Part shown: piece after piece, positions 1 through 5,650 of the stretch
Layout of the letters: each line of letters begins with the position of its first letter
Numbering within the stretch: position 1 is the first letter of the stretch
Origin: Burkholderia anthina
GTDB taxonomy: Bacteria; Pseudomonadota; Gammaproteobacteria; Burkholderiales; Burkholderiaceae
Reading direction: 5' to 3'
NCBI RefSeq assembly: GCF_001547525.1
Contig: NZ_CM003768.1
Span: 1,364,001 to 1,428,000 of the forward strand
Length of the DNA: 64,000 nucleotides
Position numbers and translations under genes: made by a program
Notes under the pieces: model-generated
Told to the model about the DNA's origin: nothing
Seen by the model: only the letters and a program-made list of their open reading frames with translations
Database searches by the model: none

Positions 1-112
1 CGACAATCAAAGTGCACGCGGCCGCAATTGCGAGCGCGGCGAGGTAGCCAACTATGGGATTCCACTCGTATAGGCGTTCGAGCAGATTGCCCAGGTAATC
101 GAACGGCGTCAT
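1..112 (-). CDS. small membrane protein, N-terminal part only (cut by window edge)
   Basis: An ATG on the minus strand at 112 overlaps the stop of the upstream gene (ATGA), so it is very likely the next gene of the leftward operon. Only 37 codons are visible. They begin MTPFDYLGNLLERLYEW and then give a hydrophobic stretch rich in Ala, Leu and Ile (about residues 20-37) that looks like a transmembrane segment. The function is unknown. Confidence 0.5.
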   Translation of the reverse strand, partial: MTPFDYLGNLLERLYEWNPIVGYLAALAIAAACTLIV

Positions 113-492
113 GGTCGGTTGTCTGTTCGGCAGTGCGGGCAGTCTTGTGAATAGCGGTCGGCATCTCGCAGAAACCTGCCACAGCCGACGCAATTCACGC
201 GAAAGGCACGCGGCTTCGGTGGCTCGATCAGCTTGATGCCAGTACCAGACAGCGCCTCATTGCGATCGATGTACTGCATGTCGACAGCGGGGCGGGTCTT
301 GGAATCGATGTATTCCTTGGGCCACGGGATGTCAGTCTCGCGGGCGTTGTGCTTCGCTTGGGCTTCTTCGCGCGTGAACAGGCGCGCCTTCCGCAGATCG
401 GTTGTGTATCCGCCGCAGCCTTTCTCGGCCCACCACAAAACGTCGTTTCCTACGTAGGCGCGGCTGTCTTGGAGATAGAACTGATTGCTCAT
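109..492 (-). CDS. phage hypothetical protein with C-terminal zinc-ribbon cysteines
   Basis: This is a 127-residue protein in the leftward early operon of the prophage. The C-terminus carries two CxxC pairs (CVGC near residue 101, CPHC near residue 118), the pattern of a small zinc ribbon. The N-terminal two thirds is polar with no recognisable domain. The start overlaps the stop of the upstream gene by 4 bp (ATGA), as does its own stop with the next gene, so translation of the operon is probably coupled. No catalytic function can be inferred. Confidence 0.75.
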   Translation of the reverse strand: MSNQFYLQDSRAYVGNDVLWWAEKGCGGYTTDLRKARLFTREEAQAKHNARETDIPWPKEYIDSKTRPAVDMQYIDRNEALSGTGIKLIEPPKPRAFRVNCVGCGRFLRDADRYSQDCPHCRTDNRP

Positions 493-665
493 CCGAGGCT
501 CCGCAGGTAGGGGCCAGCAAGGTCAGCGCCGAACCAGAGCGCGCCGATCACGACGCCGTATGCCGCCGCCCACGCCGATCCTTCGATTACGTAGCGCAGA
601 CGCGATACAGGTGATCGTTTGTAATTGCGCGATACAGGCGATAGGCTGTTGAGGGAAACTCGCAT
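489..665 (-). CDS. 58-residue single-span membrane protein of the leftward operon
   Basis: This short gene fills the gap between its neighbours exactly: its ATG (665) overlaps the stop of the upstream gene and its TGA overlaps the ATG of the downstream gene. The protein starts MRVSLNSLSPVSRNYK, is basic in the first 25 residues, and then has one hydrophobic segment (about residues 29-48, with WAAAYGVVIGALWF) followed by a short tail. This suggests one transmembrane helix with the N-terminus inside. The perfect packing between coupled genes is the main evidence that it is real. The function is unknown. Confidence 0.65.
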   Translation of the reverse strand: MRVSLNSLSPVSRNYKRSPVSRLRYVIEGSAWAAAYGVVIGALWFGADLAGPYLRSLG

Positions 666-910
666 CAGTGATTCCTCCGTAGGTTCCGTTCAGCAAACGT
701 CGCGACGTTGTGCTTCGTGCGATTGAGGATCTGATGCGCGATCGCCTCGCTGCCAACCATGGCAATGCCGAGCGCCGCCTTGCTGATCAGCATTTCCATC
801 ACGTTCGCGAGCGCATCGGGATTTCCGTATGCGCCGCAGTTGCGCACGTAGTCGGCGATCAGCCTTTCGGCGAGGTCGCCGCATTGGACGGGGGATTTGA
901 GGGTGCTCAT
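665..910 (-). CDS. 81-residue hypothetical phage protein
   Basis: A predicted helical protein in the leftward early operon. It contains two cysteines (CGDLAERL, RNCGAYG) and no motif I recognise. Its stop overlaps the next start (ATGA), and its start overlaps the end of the upstream gene. The sequence GNPDALANVMEMLISKAALG suggests an amphipathic helical core. Coupling to neighbours supports a real gene; nothing supports a specific role. Confidence 0.65.
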   Translation of the reverse strand: MSTLKSPVQCGDLAERLIADYVRNCGAYGNPDALANVMEMLISKAALGIAMVGSEAIAHQILNRTKHNVATFAERNLRRNH

Positions 911-1257
911 CGGTCGACTCCGGCGATGGTGATGTGGCGAACGGGATCGGACACCGGCATGGGAGCGCGGAAACCCGCCTTCGCCAGCGCGTCGTCGACA
1001 ACGGCGCGGATGCCAGACGTCAGCACGGTCTTCGACGCGACCAGGTGCAACGCATCGATCAGGTGCGCCATCGGTTGAAGGTGCGCGTCGAGCGACCGAT
1101 CGGCCGCGAGCGAGCGCGCATAGGCATCAGCCGACGCACTATCGCCGGCATCCGACGGCAGCTCGCCGTAAGCGAAGCTCGAATCGGCCCGCTCCTGCGC
1201 CAGTTCCTTCGCGCGCTGCAGCCAGGCTTGACCGACCGAGTGCTTGTTCTCGTTCAT
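907..1257 (-). CDS. 116-residue hypothetical phage protein
   Basis: I place the start at the ATG at 1257 (MNENKHSVGQAWLQ) rather than the longer open frame, because upstream sequence belongs to the neighbouring gene. The protein is predicted to be helical throughout, with a segment LIDALHLVASKTVLTSGIRAV near residues 65-85 and no recognisable motif. It overlaps the next gene by 4 bp. It is part of the leftward early operon expected to be controlled from the OL region near 3020-3058. Confidence 0.6.
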   Translation of the reverse strand: MNENKHSVGQAWLQRAKELAQERADSSFAYGELPSDAGDSASADAYARSLAADRSLDAHLQPMAHLIDALHLVASKTVLTSGIRAVVDDALAKAGFRAPMPVSDPVRHITIAGVDR

Positions 1258-1258
1258 G

Positions 1259-1483
1259 TCAGGCACCTCGCGCGCGGAGCATGGCGTCGGCGTAGTGGTA
1301 GTTCCAGCGCGTGCGCCGCTGCCACGAGTCGGTTTCACCGGTCGCCCAGCCGAAATCGTCCGGCACGTCGGGTGCATGTGCGGCGAAGTAGTCGCGCAGC
1401 GTCATACCAGATTTGCCTTCATAGCCGTTGCAGTCGCCGGGAACTTCCGGAAACGCCGGGCCGCCATGCTTCGTGTTGTCCAT
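1259..1483 (-). CDS. small conserved phage protein, GGPAFP type
   Basis: A 74-residue protein beginning MDNTKHGGPAFPEV. The GGPAFP start followed by GMTLRDYFAAHAPD is a pattern I recognise from many small hypothetical proteins in proteobacterial prophages; their role is unknown. The start at 1483 is chosen because an AAGAGGA Shine-Dalgarno sequence lies 6 nt upstream. It ends one base before the start region of the next gene in the leftward operon. Confidence 0.7.
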   Translation of the reverse strand: MDNTKHGGPAFPEVPGDCNGYEGKSGMTLRDYFAAHAPDVPDDFGWATGETDSWQRRTRWNYHYADAMLRARGA

Positions 1484-1610
1484 TTCGATCCTCTTCGCGG
1501 TACTGACGGCCATCGTCAGGCAGCGCCACACGCTGCGACCTCGCCGCGATGCTCTGCGGCGGGCGGTTTCGGCCTTGGGTCAGATTGCCCGCCGTAGCGG
1601 GCGCGGTTGG

Positions 1611-1850
1611 TCAGGCCGTGGGATAAACCCCGTTGCGGATGTCGTTCTCGGCCTGGAGCTTCCAGAGATCAGCCTCGCGGTTCACTTCGGCGCAGATGGC
1701 GCGCCGGTCCTTCGGACGGCCCAAGGCGTCACGATTGAACGGGTTCACGGTTTGCTCGAAACGCCGGGTCTTCTGGCGTTTCTTGCCCGTCCCCGGGTCG
1801 ATCCAGCACACGGTTCGTTTGGTGGTGACCATCTCGAAAGTGATTCGCAT
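1611..1850 (-). CDS. 79-residue basic phage protein
   Basis: The start at 1850 (MRITFEMVTTKR) follows a clear AGGAGA ribosome-binding site. The central part is strongly basic (TGKKRQKTRRFEQTVNPFN) and could bind nucleic acid, but no fold is recognisable. It sits in the leftward early operon of small genes. The function is unknown. Confidence 0.65.
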   Translation of the reverse strand: MRITFEMVTTKRTVCWIDPGTGKKRQKTRRFEQTVNPFNRDALGRPKDRRAICAEVNREADLWKLQAENDIRNGVYPTA

Positions 1851-1878
1851 GTCTTTCTCCTGTAGCGGGAGCAGTTGA

Positions 1879-2148
1879 TCAGGCCGGCTGCAATTCGTTG
1901 ATCCGAGAAAGCAGATCCTCAACCCCGTTCCAGGCGAGATTGCCGATAACGTCATCGGTGATTTCGGTCCCATATTCGAGATGCCACGAATCGCCGTTGA
2001 ACTTGATCACGGCGAGTTCCCACTCGCCGCGATCACCGCCGTAGCTGAATTCGTGTTGCACCACGCTCGCGCCGAATCCGTTTTCGAAGCGATAGAGTTT
2101 TTGCGTGCCGCCATTCAGCGGACGTTCCATATAGGGCGTGAATCCCAT
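1879..2148 (-). CDS. 89-residue hypothetical phage protein
   Basis: The start at 2148 (MGFTPYMERPLNGG) is preceded by AAGGAGA. The sequence alternates aromatic and charged residues (LYRFENGFGASVVQHEFSY, WELAVIKFNGDSWHLEYG), which looks like a small beta-sheet protein. It ends with a helical tail. No catalytic motif is visible. It belongs to the leftward early operon. Confidence 0.7.
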   Translation of the reverse strand: MGFTPYMERPLNGGTQKLYRFENGFGASVVQHEFSYGGDRGEWELAVIKFNGDSWHLEYGTEITDDVIGNLAWNGVEDLLSRINELQPA

Positions 2149-2167
2149 GGCTTTCTCCTTGGGTTGG

Positions 2168-2584
2168 TCAGTCGGCGCGCGCCCGGCGCCCGAAGTGTCC
2201 GTTGCAGCTGGAAAACCCGGCATTGCCCGGCCCGAACTTCTGGCCGCAGCTCGAGCAGTAGACGTTCGCGAAACGCGGCACGGCGGCGGCGAGATCAGCG
2301 TCGGCGATGCGCTGCGCGATTTCCGCGTCGAGCGCTTCCTTGCAGACATTCCAGACCTCGTACACGTCCTCGATTCGGCCGCGACGCAGCGCGGCATCGA
2401 GCACGGCGATCTGCTCAGTCGAGAACGGCAGCACGTCGAACGTGACGCCTTCGGCGATTGCTTCGTTGCGCTCGTCGCGCTCGAGCGCTGCATCGTCGGC
2501 CGCGGCCTGCAGCTGGTTGGCGTGTCGGTCGACCCGCACGGGCAGGGTGCGTATGTTGTGGTGATGAGGTCGAGGAGTGTGCAT
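2168..2584 (-). CDS. first gene of the leftward early operon, with C-terminal zinc-binding motif
   Basis: A 138-residue protein starting MHTPRPHHHN after a GGAGGG ribosome-binding site. The middle is a long predicted helix (residues about 25-105, rich in Ala, Glu and Arg). The C-terminus has CSSCGQKF followed by FSSCNGHF, that is CxxC plus Cys and His, which could hold one zinc ion. It is the first coding gene downstream of the leftward operator region at 3020-3058, so it should be expressed early after induction. Confidence 0.65.
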   Translation of the reverse strand: MHTPRPHHHNIRTLPVRVDRHANQLQAAADDAALERDERNEAIAEGVTFDVLPFSTEQIAVLDAALRRGRIEDVYEVWNVCKEALDAEIAQRIADADLAAAVPRFANVYCSSCGQKFGPGNAGFSSCNGHFGRRARAD

Positions 2585-3019
2585 AGCGCCCTCCAATGAA
2601 AGTAGTATTGCTAAGCAAATTACGGTCTTGAACTTCGATGCTGCGTGTGCAGCTCTCACTGGTGACGCCTCAGAAGACGAACCGCCACCGGTCAGAACTG
2701 CATCACTCGCGCGCCCGACTACTCCCGGCCGCGCCGGCTCCGGGTCGCGCGAGGTTTGTGCCGATTACGACGCCATCGGTCACGTGGTGCTGGCTGTCTT
2801 GTGTCAGGTTCGTTCAAGCCTGCAAGCGGTAGCCAAACTTCGGCCTAGCGCGCTGCGCCTGTCCTGACTCACGACGCGGATCGCGCCGGCCGGTTGCTCC
2901 CATACTGCGGTCCCGGCTGTCCAGATTGTTTTCACGATGCCGGCATGACTACTGCCGATCCGTCTAAAGAGCGATCCGCTAGGGCGGTGGCGCGGCGTCG
3001 GTGCCGCGTTGAACGAATA
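2585..3019. other. 435-bp leader without a confident gene
   Basis: Open frames exist on both strands here (for example 2577-2867 + and 2804-3049 -) but none has a convincing ribosome-binding site or sensible protein composition. Its position between the OL-type operators and the first leftward gene would suit a transcribed leader, for example one containing antitermination signals, but I see no clear nut-like element. Confidence 0.35.
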
Positions 3020-3058
3020 ATCACATATGTGATTTGTCACAGTCAACACAAATGTGAT
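3020..3058 (-). promoter_or_regulatory. OL-type operator pair and leftward early promoter
   Basis: Two repressor-type sites lie 25 bp apart: the perfect palindrome ATCACATATGTGAT (3020-3033) and AACACAAATGTGAT (3045-3058). The second is identical to OR1 at 3890-3903. Read leftwards the region contains TTGACT followed 17 bp later by TGATTA, so a repressor on these sites would cover the promoter. I read this as PL/OL for the operon 2584 to 1. Confidence 0.75.
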
Positions 3059-3164
3059 TTAGACAGGAAAAGTTTGTAACAACGGGACGTGAGGGTCGCG
3101 GAAACGCCCCGGGATTAAGCAGTTGCTGACACCAGTTGAAAGTCGCCCGGATCTGGTACTAAAC

Positions 3165-3184
3165 TACTGTACATTCATACAGTA
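3165..3184 (+). promoter_or_regulatory. LexA (SOS) box upstream of the 3211 gene
   Basis: TACTGTACATTCATACAGTA is a complete 20-bp palindrome of the CTGT-N8-ACAG type. The same class of site occurs twice in front of lexA at 62896-62931. It ends 26 bp before the ATG at 3211, where it would block a rightward promoter. The core is the exact reverse complement of the box at 39322-39337. Confidence 0.85.
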
Positions 3185-3210
3185 TTTGGTGCTGACAGGC
3201 GAGGCGACTG

Positions 3211-3552
3211 ATGAAAGAAGAAGTGAAGGCGCGACTGCGGTGCAAGCCCGGGGATTTGGCGATCGTGACGAAATGCGGGGTGCCCGATCGAATCGGGCTT
3301 CTGGTGCGGGTAGTTGAACGGTGCTTAGACGATCAGCACGACTGGCTGGTAGAACTTCAGGGGCCTGGAGTTTGGGCCCGTGGCGCTGTAACGGGTCGCG
3401 TCACCGTGCGGCGACGGGCGCTCTTGAATGACTGGAATTTGACGCCAATCAGCGGGGAGGCTCTTCCAGGCGAAATGGCTCGTCCGGATTCGGAAGCATC
3501 CGAAGCATCAGGGCGAATGTTTGTGCCGGCTCGCCAGCCTTGTCTGCCTTGA
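3211..3552 (+). CDS. SOS-box-controlled phage protein, KPGD family, convergent with the repressor
   Basis: A 113-residue protein starting MKEEVKARLRCKPGDLAIVTK. It resembles the prophage protein at 9729-9989: both have C-K-x-GD followed by A-(I/V)-T, then a W-x-VE segment, and LNDWNLTPISG or DAWLRPISG near the end. The residues after PISG lie in DNA that also encodes the repressor C-terminus on the other strand; the two genes overlap tail to tail by 104 bp. A perfect LexA box stands directly upstream, so expression after DNA damage is expected. The family function is unknown. Transcription from here would run antisense into the repressor gene. Confidence 0.7.
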   Translation: MKEEVKARLRCKPGDLAIVTKCGVPDRIGLLVRVVERCLDDQHDWLVELQGPGVWARGAVTGRVTVRRRALLNDWNLTPISGEALPGEMARPDSEASEASGRMFVPARQPCLP

Positions 3553-3841
3553 GGATCGCGTCAATTAGCGCCTTCGCGCCTGCGCTCGCGGTGACTAGCG
3601 CGGAATCGTAGCTTTCCGCGGTATCGGCATCCGACGTCGGTTTACCTTTCCCCTCGGCGAGCCATAGGGCACTCACGCCGAGCGTGTCGGCAATTTGAGG
3701 AAGGCGGCGTGCGCTGTTGCGCGTACCCGCTTCCAGATTCCCAATCGTCGATTGGGAAACGCCTGCCTTGGCGCCCAGTTCCTCTTGGGATAGGCCGGCT
3801 CGGGCTCTCGCCCATTTAAGTCTGTCGGCTAGCGTGTACAT
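3449..3841 (-). CDS. prophage repressor, XRE helix-turn-helix, no peptidase domain
   Basis: A 130-residue protein with an N-terminal XRE-type helix-turn-helix (about residues 1-58: LADRLKWARARAGLSQEELG, then KAGVSQSTIGNLEAG). The rest is short and has no S24/LexA-type Ser-Lys peptidase, unlike lambda CI, so direct RecA-stimulated self-cleavage is not expected. I start it at ATG 3841 (MYTLADRL) because that starts the HTH domain. No Shine-Dalgarno is visible, and a TATTAC -10 element 9 nt upstream suggests a leaderless or nearly leaderless transcript. It lies between OL (3020-3058) and OR (3842-3903), the lambda arrangement. Confidence 0.85.
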   Translation of the reverse strand: MYTLADRLKWARARAGLSQEELGAKAGVSQSTIGNLEAGTRNSARRLPQIADTLGVSALWLAEGKGKPTSDADTAESYDSALVTASAGAKALIDAILKADKAGEPAQTFALMLRMLPNPDEPFRLEEPPR

Positions 3842-3903
3842 ATCACAATCGTAATAGAACGGACCATTCGATTTGTGTTGACCAAAGCAAACACAAATGT
3901 GAT
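3842..3903. promoter_or_regulatory. three-site OR operator region
   Basis: Three 14-bp sites start exactly 24 bp apart: 3842-3855 ATCACAATCGTAAT, 3866-3879 ATTCGATTTGTGTT and 3890-3903 AACACAAATGTGAT. The last is identical to one OL site. The outer sites match the consensus in one or both halves; the middle site matches mainly in one half. The order and spacing are those of lambda OR3-OR2-OR1 between cI and cro. Confidence 0.75.
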
Positions 3904-3911
3904 ACTGGGCC
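3878..3911 (+). promoter_or_regulatory. rightward early promoter PR, leaderless for cro
   Basis: TTGACC (3878-3883), a 17-bp spacer and GATACT (3901-3906) form a strong sigma-70 promoter. The expected start point, about 6-7 bp after the -10, coincides with the A of the ATG at 3912, so the cro-like mRNA should have essentially no leader. OR1 overlaps the spacer and -10. Confidence 0.7.
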
Positions 3912-4115
3912 ATGGACATCCAACGTGCAGTCGCCGACCTCCTTGGATCGGGACTTACCCAATCTCAGCTAGCGGGCCTTGTTCCGTGCTCGCAATCGCT
4001 CATTTCCGCACTTCTCCGGGGCGCTCGCGGCTCGAGAGTGTCCTACACGATTGCAAATCGGGTCGCGGAACTGCACGCGGAACGATGTGCCGAGGCGGCC
4101 AAGGAGGGGGCGTGA
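3912..4115 (+). CDS. Cro-like transcriptional regulator
   Basis: A 67-residue protein consisting almost only of a helix-turn-helix (residues 4-40: AVADLLGSGLTQSQLAGLVP, then CSQSLISALLRGAR). Gene position immediately right of the three operators, divergent from the repressor, and the small size all match a Cro-type early repressor. There is no Shine-Dalgarno before ATG 3912, consistent with the promoter-to-ATG geometry that predicts a leaderless message. It could alternatively be a CII-like activator, but CII genes are normally longer and second in the operon. Confidence 0.75.
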   Translation: MDIQRAVADLLGSGLTQSQLAGLVPCSQSLISALLRGARGSRVSYTIANRVAELHAERCAEAAKEGA

Positions 4116-4156
4116 GCTACCTAAAACCCTCGCGTGCGCCCAAGGAGGCGAAGTGA
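4112..4156 (+). CDS. 14-codon coupling peptide between cro and the next gene
   Basis: A GTG at 4112 overlaps the cro stop (GTGA) and follows the near-perfect ribosome-binding site AAGGAGGGGG (4101-4110). It encodes only MSYLKPSRAPKEAK. Its own stop overlaps the GTG of the next gene (4153), and the bases coding PKEAK contain that gene's ribosome-binding site AAGGAGGCG. This geometry suggests a short relay peptide that couples translation. Confidence 0.5.
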   Translation: MSYLKPSRAPKEAK

Positions 4157-4419
4157 AACCTATATCCGATATCACCGAGCCGCCACCGCGGCCGACGCAT
4201 GTGCGGAAGCTGCCGCGCATCACCGACCGCCAGGTCGAGATCATGACCGCGACTCTCTGCGAGGTGATCGCGAACAAGAATCTGCCGCCCGACGAGGGGA
4301 AGGAAATTGTCGGGCAGCTGATTCGAGCAATGGTGATCCAGGTATCGAGGCTGAACACCGCGATCGCGTATGGCGTCGATGAGGTTATTCCCCGAGCTTC
4401 GTCCAAAGCTCCGGATTGA
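4153..4419 (+). CDS. 88-residue early phage protein
   Basis: It starts with GTG at 4153, preceded by AAGGAGGCGAA, an excellent ribosome-binding site. The N-terminus is proline-rich and basic (PISDITEPPPRPTHVRKLPR), followed by two predicted helices (QVEIMTATLCEVIANKNLPP, GKEIVGQLIRAMVIQVSRLNTA). It occupies the CII position after cro but has no visible helix-turn-helix. Its last 35 bp overlap the convergent gene 4385-4666. Confidence 0.6.
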   Translation: MKPISDITEPPPRPTHVRKLPRITDRQVEIMTATLCEVIANKNLPPDEGKEIVGQLIRAMVIQVSRLNTAIAYGVDEVIPRASSKAPD

Positions 4420-4666
4420 AATCGCCGTCTTTTTCTTCCGGAGGTAGATCGAGATACACGTGCAGCGCGCTCGCATCTTTCCGGTAGACGAACTGGCGGC
4501 CAACGACCACAAAGGCTCTTGGTCCCGTAGAAAGTTCGAAATCGACGACATCGCCGGTGTTCGGGAACGGATCGGTCGGAGAGGTGAGGAATTCCGGATT
4601 GCCGCCTGGTTCGTTGATGGTCTTCTGGGCGCGATCGGTGTAACGGAAATAGATGTTGATGGCCAT
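4385..4666 (-). CDS. 93-residue hypothetical protein on the opposite strand
   Basis: The start MAINIYFRYTDRAQKT at 4666 is chosen as the first ATG giving a compact domain. The sequence is beta-rich (VVDFELSTGPRAFVVVGRQFVYRK, ALHVYLDLPP). It is the only leftward gene inside the rightward early block, with its own intergenic region carrying tandem repeats (4788-4823), so it may be expressed separately, for instance in the lysogen. The function is unknown. Confidence 0.6.
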   Translation of the reverse strand: MAINIYFRYTDRAQKTINEPGGNPEFLTSPTDPFPNTGDVVDFELSTGPRAFVVVGRQFVYRKDASALHVYLDLPPEEKDGDFNPELWTKLGE

Positions 4667-4787
4667 GCGAACCCCGTTGTGTGGTGGTTGAGGAAGGGAA
4701 GATCTTCGATTCTCGCATAGCGGTGGTTCGCATCTCTTTTTCGCATTCGGCCAGGTGTTGTCCTGGCCGTTATTTCGCCCCGGCGCC

Positions 4788-4823
4788 AACTGGGTAAGCA
4801 AGTGGGTAATCAACTGGGTAACG
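4788..4823. repeat. three tandem 12-bp repeats in a divergent intergenic region
   Basis: AACTGGGTAAGC (4788-4799), AAGTGGGTAATC (4800-4811) and AACTGGGTAACG (4812-4823) are head-to-tail copies sharing AAsTGGGTAA. They lie between the leftward gene 4385-4666 and the rightward gene 4837-5211, just before its start. They look like binding sites for a regulator or iterons. A CCAGG-N6-CCTGG inverted repeat lies at 4751-4766. Confidence 0.7.
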
Positions 4824-4836
4824 ATTGATTTTTCGT

Positions 4837-5211
4837 ATGAACCAGCCAGAAATCAGGATGTTTGCGCTGTGGACGCCGGCCGCCACGCTTCCCGAGAGCG
4901 AGATCGAGGCTATGACGTTCGAGGAGTGCCTGGCGAAGGCACTCGAGATTGGCGTCACGCGCTTCGATCGAAAGACGCTCGCGAAGAAATCGAAGATCCA
5001 CTATCCGCATCTCGGTGATCTGATCGCCGGCCGCCGTCCATTTCCCGCGACGAAACTGCACCTGTTCTGCATGTTCAGCGGCTGCGACTACCCGCGGCAA
5101 TGGCTCGCCATCCAGGAGCGGAAGGCAATCGAGGAATACCGCCGGCTGAGCCAGCAGGCGATCGGCGAGTTCGTCCAGCAGGCTTTCGGCCAGCGGCAGG
5201 TGGCGGCATGA
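4837..5211 (+). CDS. 124-residue early phage protein, possible DNA-binding
   Basis: The start at ATG 4837 gives MNQPEIRMFALWTP; an in-frame TTG at 4825 is an alternative. The central region (FDRKTLAKKSKIHYPHLGDLIAGRRPF) has the look of a helix-turn-helix, in which KKSKIHYPHLGDLIAG would be the two helices. The C-terminus is a long helix. Position and size would suit an early regulator, but I do not recognise the family. It is coupled to the next gene through ATGA at 5208. Confidence 0.65.
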   Translation: MNQPEIRMFALWTPAATLPESEIEAMTFEECLAKALEIGVTRFDRKTLAKKSKIHYPHLGDLIAGRRPFPATKLHLFCMFSGCDYPRQWLAIQERKAIEEYRRLSQQAIGEFVQQAFGQRQVAA

Positions 5212-5429
5212 CGGTCACGATCAGCCGGCGCGACATCGGCAAGGACTTCGTCCGCAAGCTCGGACGGCCCATGACCTACCTCGGCCTCGTCGAGGAAAAG
5301 CACCTTTTCATCTTCCGCGATCCCCCGCAGGACTATCTCGCGTTCCGTCCGGACCAGCTCTGGATGCTCGAGCGCGTGCGACCCGAGGCGGCGCCGATCG
5401 ACAACGCGAAGGAGGGCGGCTCGTGCTGA
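5208..5429 (+). CDS. 73-residue hypothetical phage protein
   Basis: The start MTVTISRRDIGKDF at 5208 overlaps the previous stop. The protein is short, mixed alpha/beta (YLGLVEEKHLFIFRDPPQDY, FRPDQLWMLERV) and overlaps the next start by 7 bp. No motif is recognised. It is supported by its place in a tightly packed operon. Confidence 0.6.
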   Translation: MTVTISRRDIGKDFVRKLGRPMTYLGLVEEKHLFIFRDPPQDYLAFRPDQLWMLERVRPEAAPIDNAKEGGSC

Positions 5430-5650
5430 CCGAACTGTTCGAGCGCGCGGCGTTCCGCGCTGGCTGGCGCGCCGCGCGCGCAGGCATCCCATTTCACGAG
5501 AACCCGCTGCGCGGCCCGCTCGCGCGCTTCGTGCGGCAGTGGGGGTGCGGCTGGGCGGCGGCGAACGACTGCCCGCGGCCGTACAGGGTTTTCGATTGGG
5601 AGGCAGGGATTCGGCCGGAAACCGTTGAACTGGCACTGGAGGCGGCATGA
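5423..5650 (+). CDS. 75-residue protein resembling ribosome modulation factor (Rmf)
   Basis: A GTG start at 5423 sits inside the end of the previous gene. The pattern FRAGWRAARAG, then a proline-containing linker, then FVRQWGCGWAAA resembles the Rmf arrangement of an aromatic-x-AG-x-AG motif followed by W-x-x-GW. Rmf dimerises and inactivates ribosomes in stationary-phase enterobacteria. Whether this phage protein touches ribosomes is inference from a short motif only. Confidence 0.5.
   Translation: MLTELFERAAFRAGWRAARAGIPFHENPLRGPLARFVRQWGCGWAAANDCPRPYRVFDWEAGIRPETVELALEAA

Noticed and set aside
2577..2867. Rightward open frame of 96 codons
   Set aside because: No ribosome-binding site, crosses the start of a better-supported leftward gene, and its composition is unlike the neighbouring phage proteins.
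4751..4766. CCAGG-N6-CCTGG as a terminator
   Set aside because: Only 5 bp of stem and no T-run of sufficient length on either strand.
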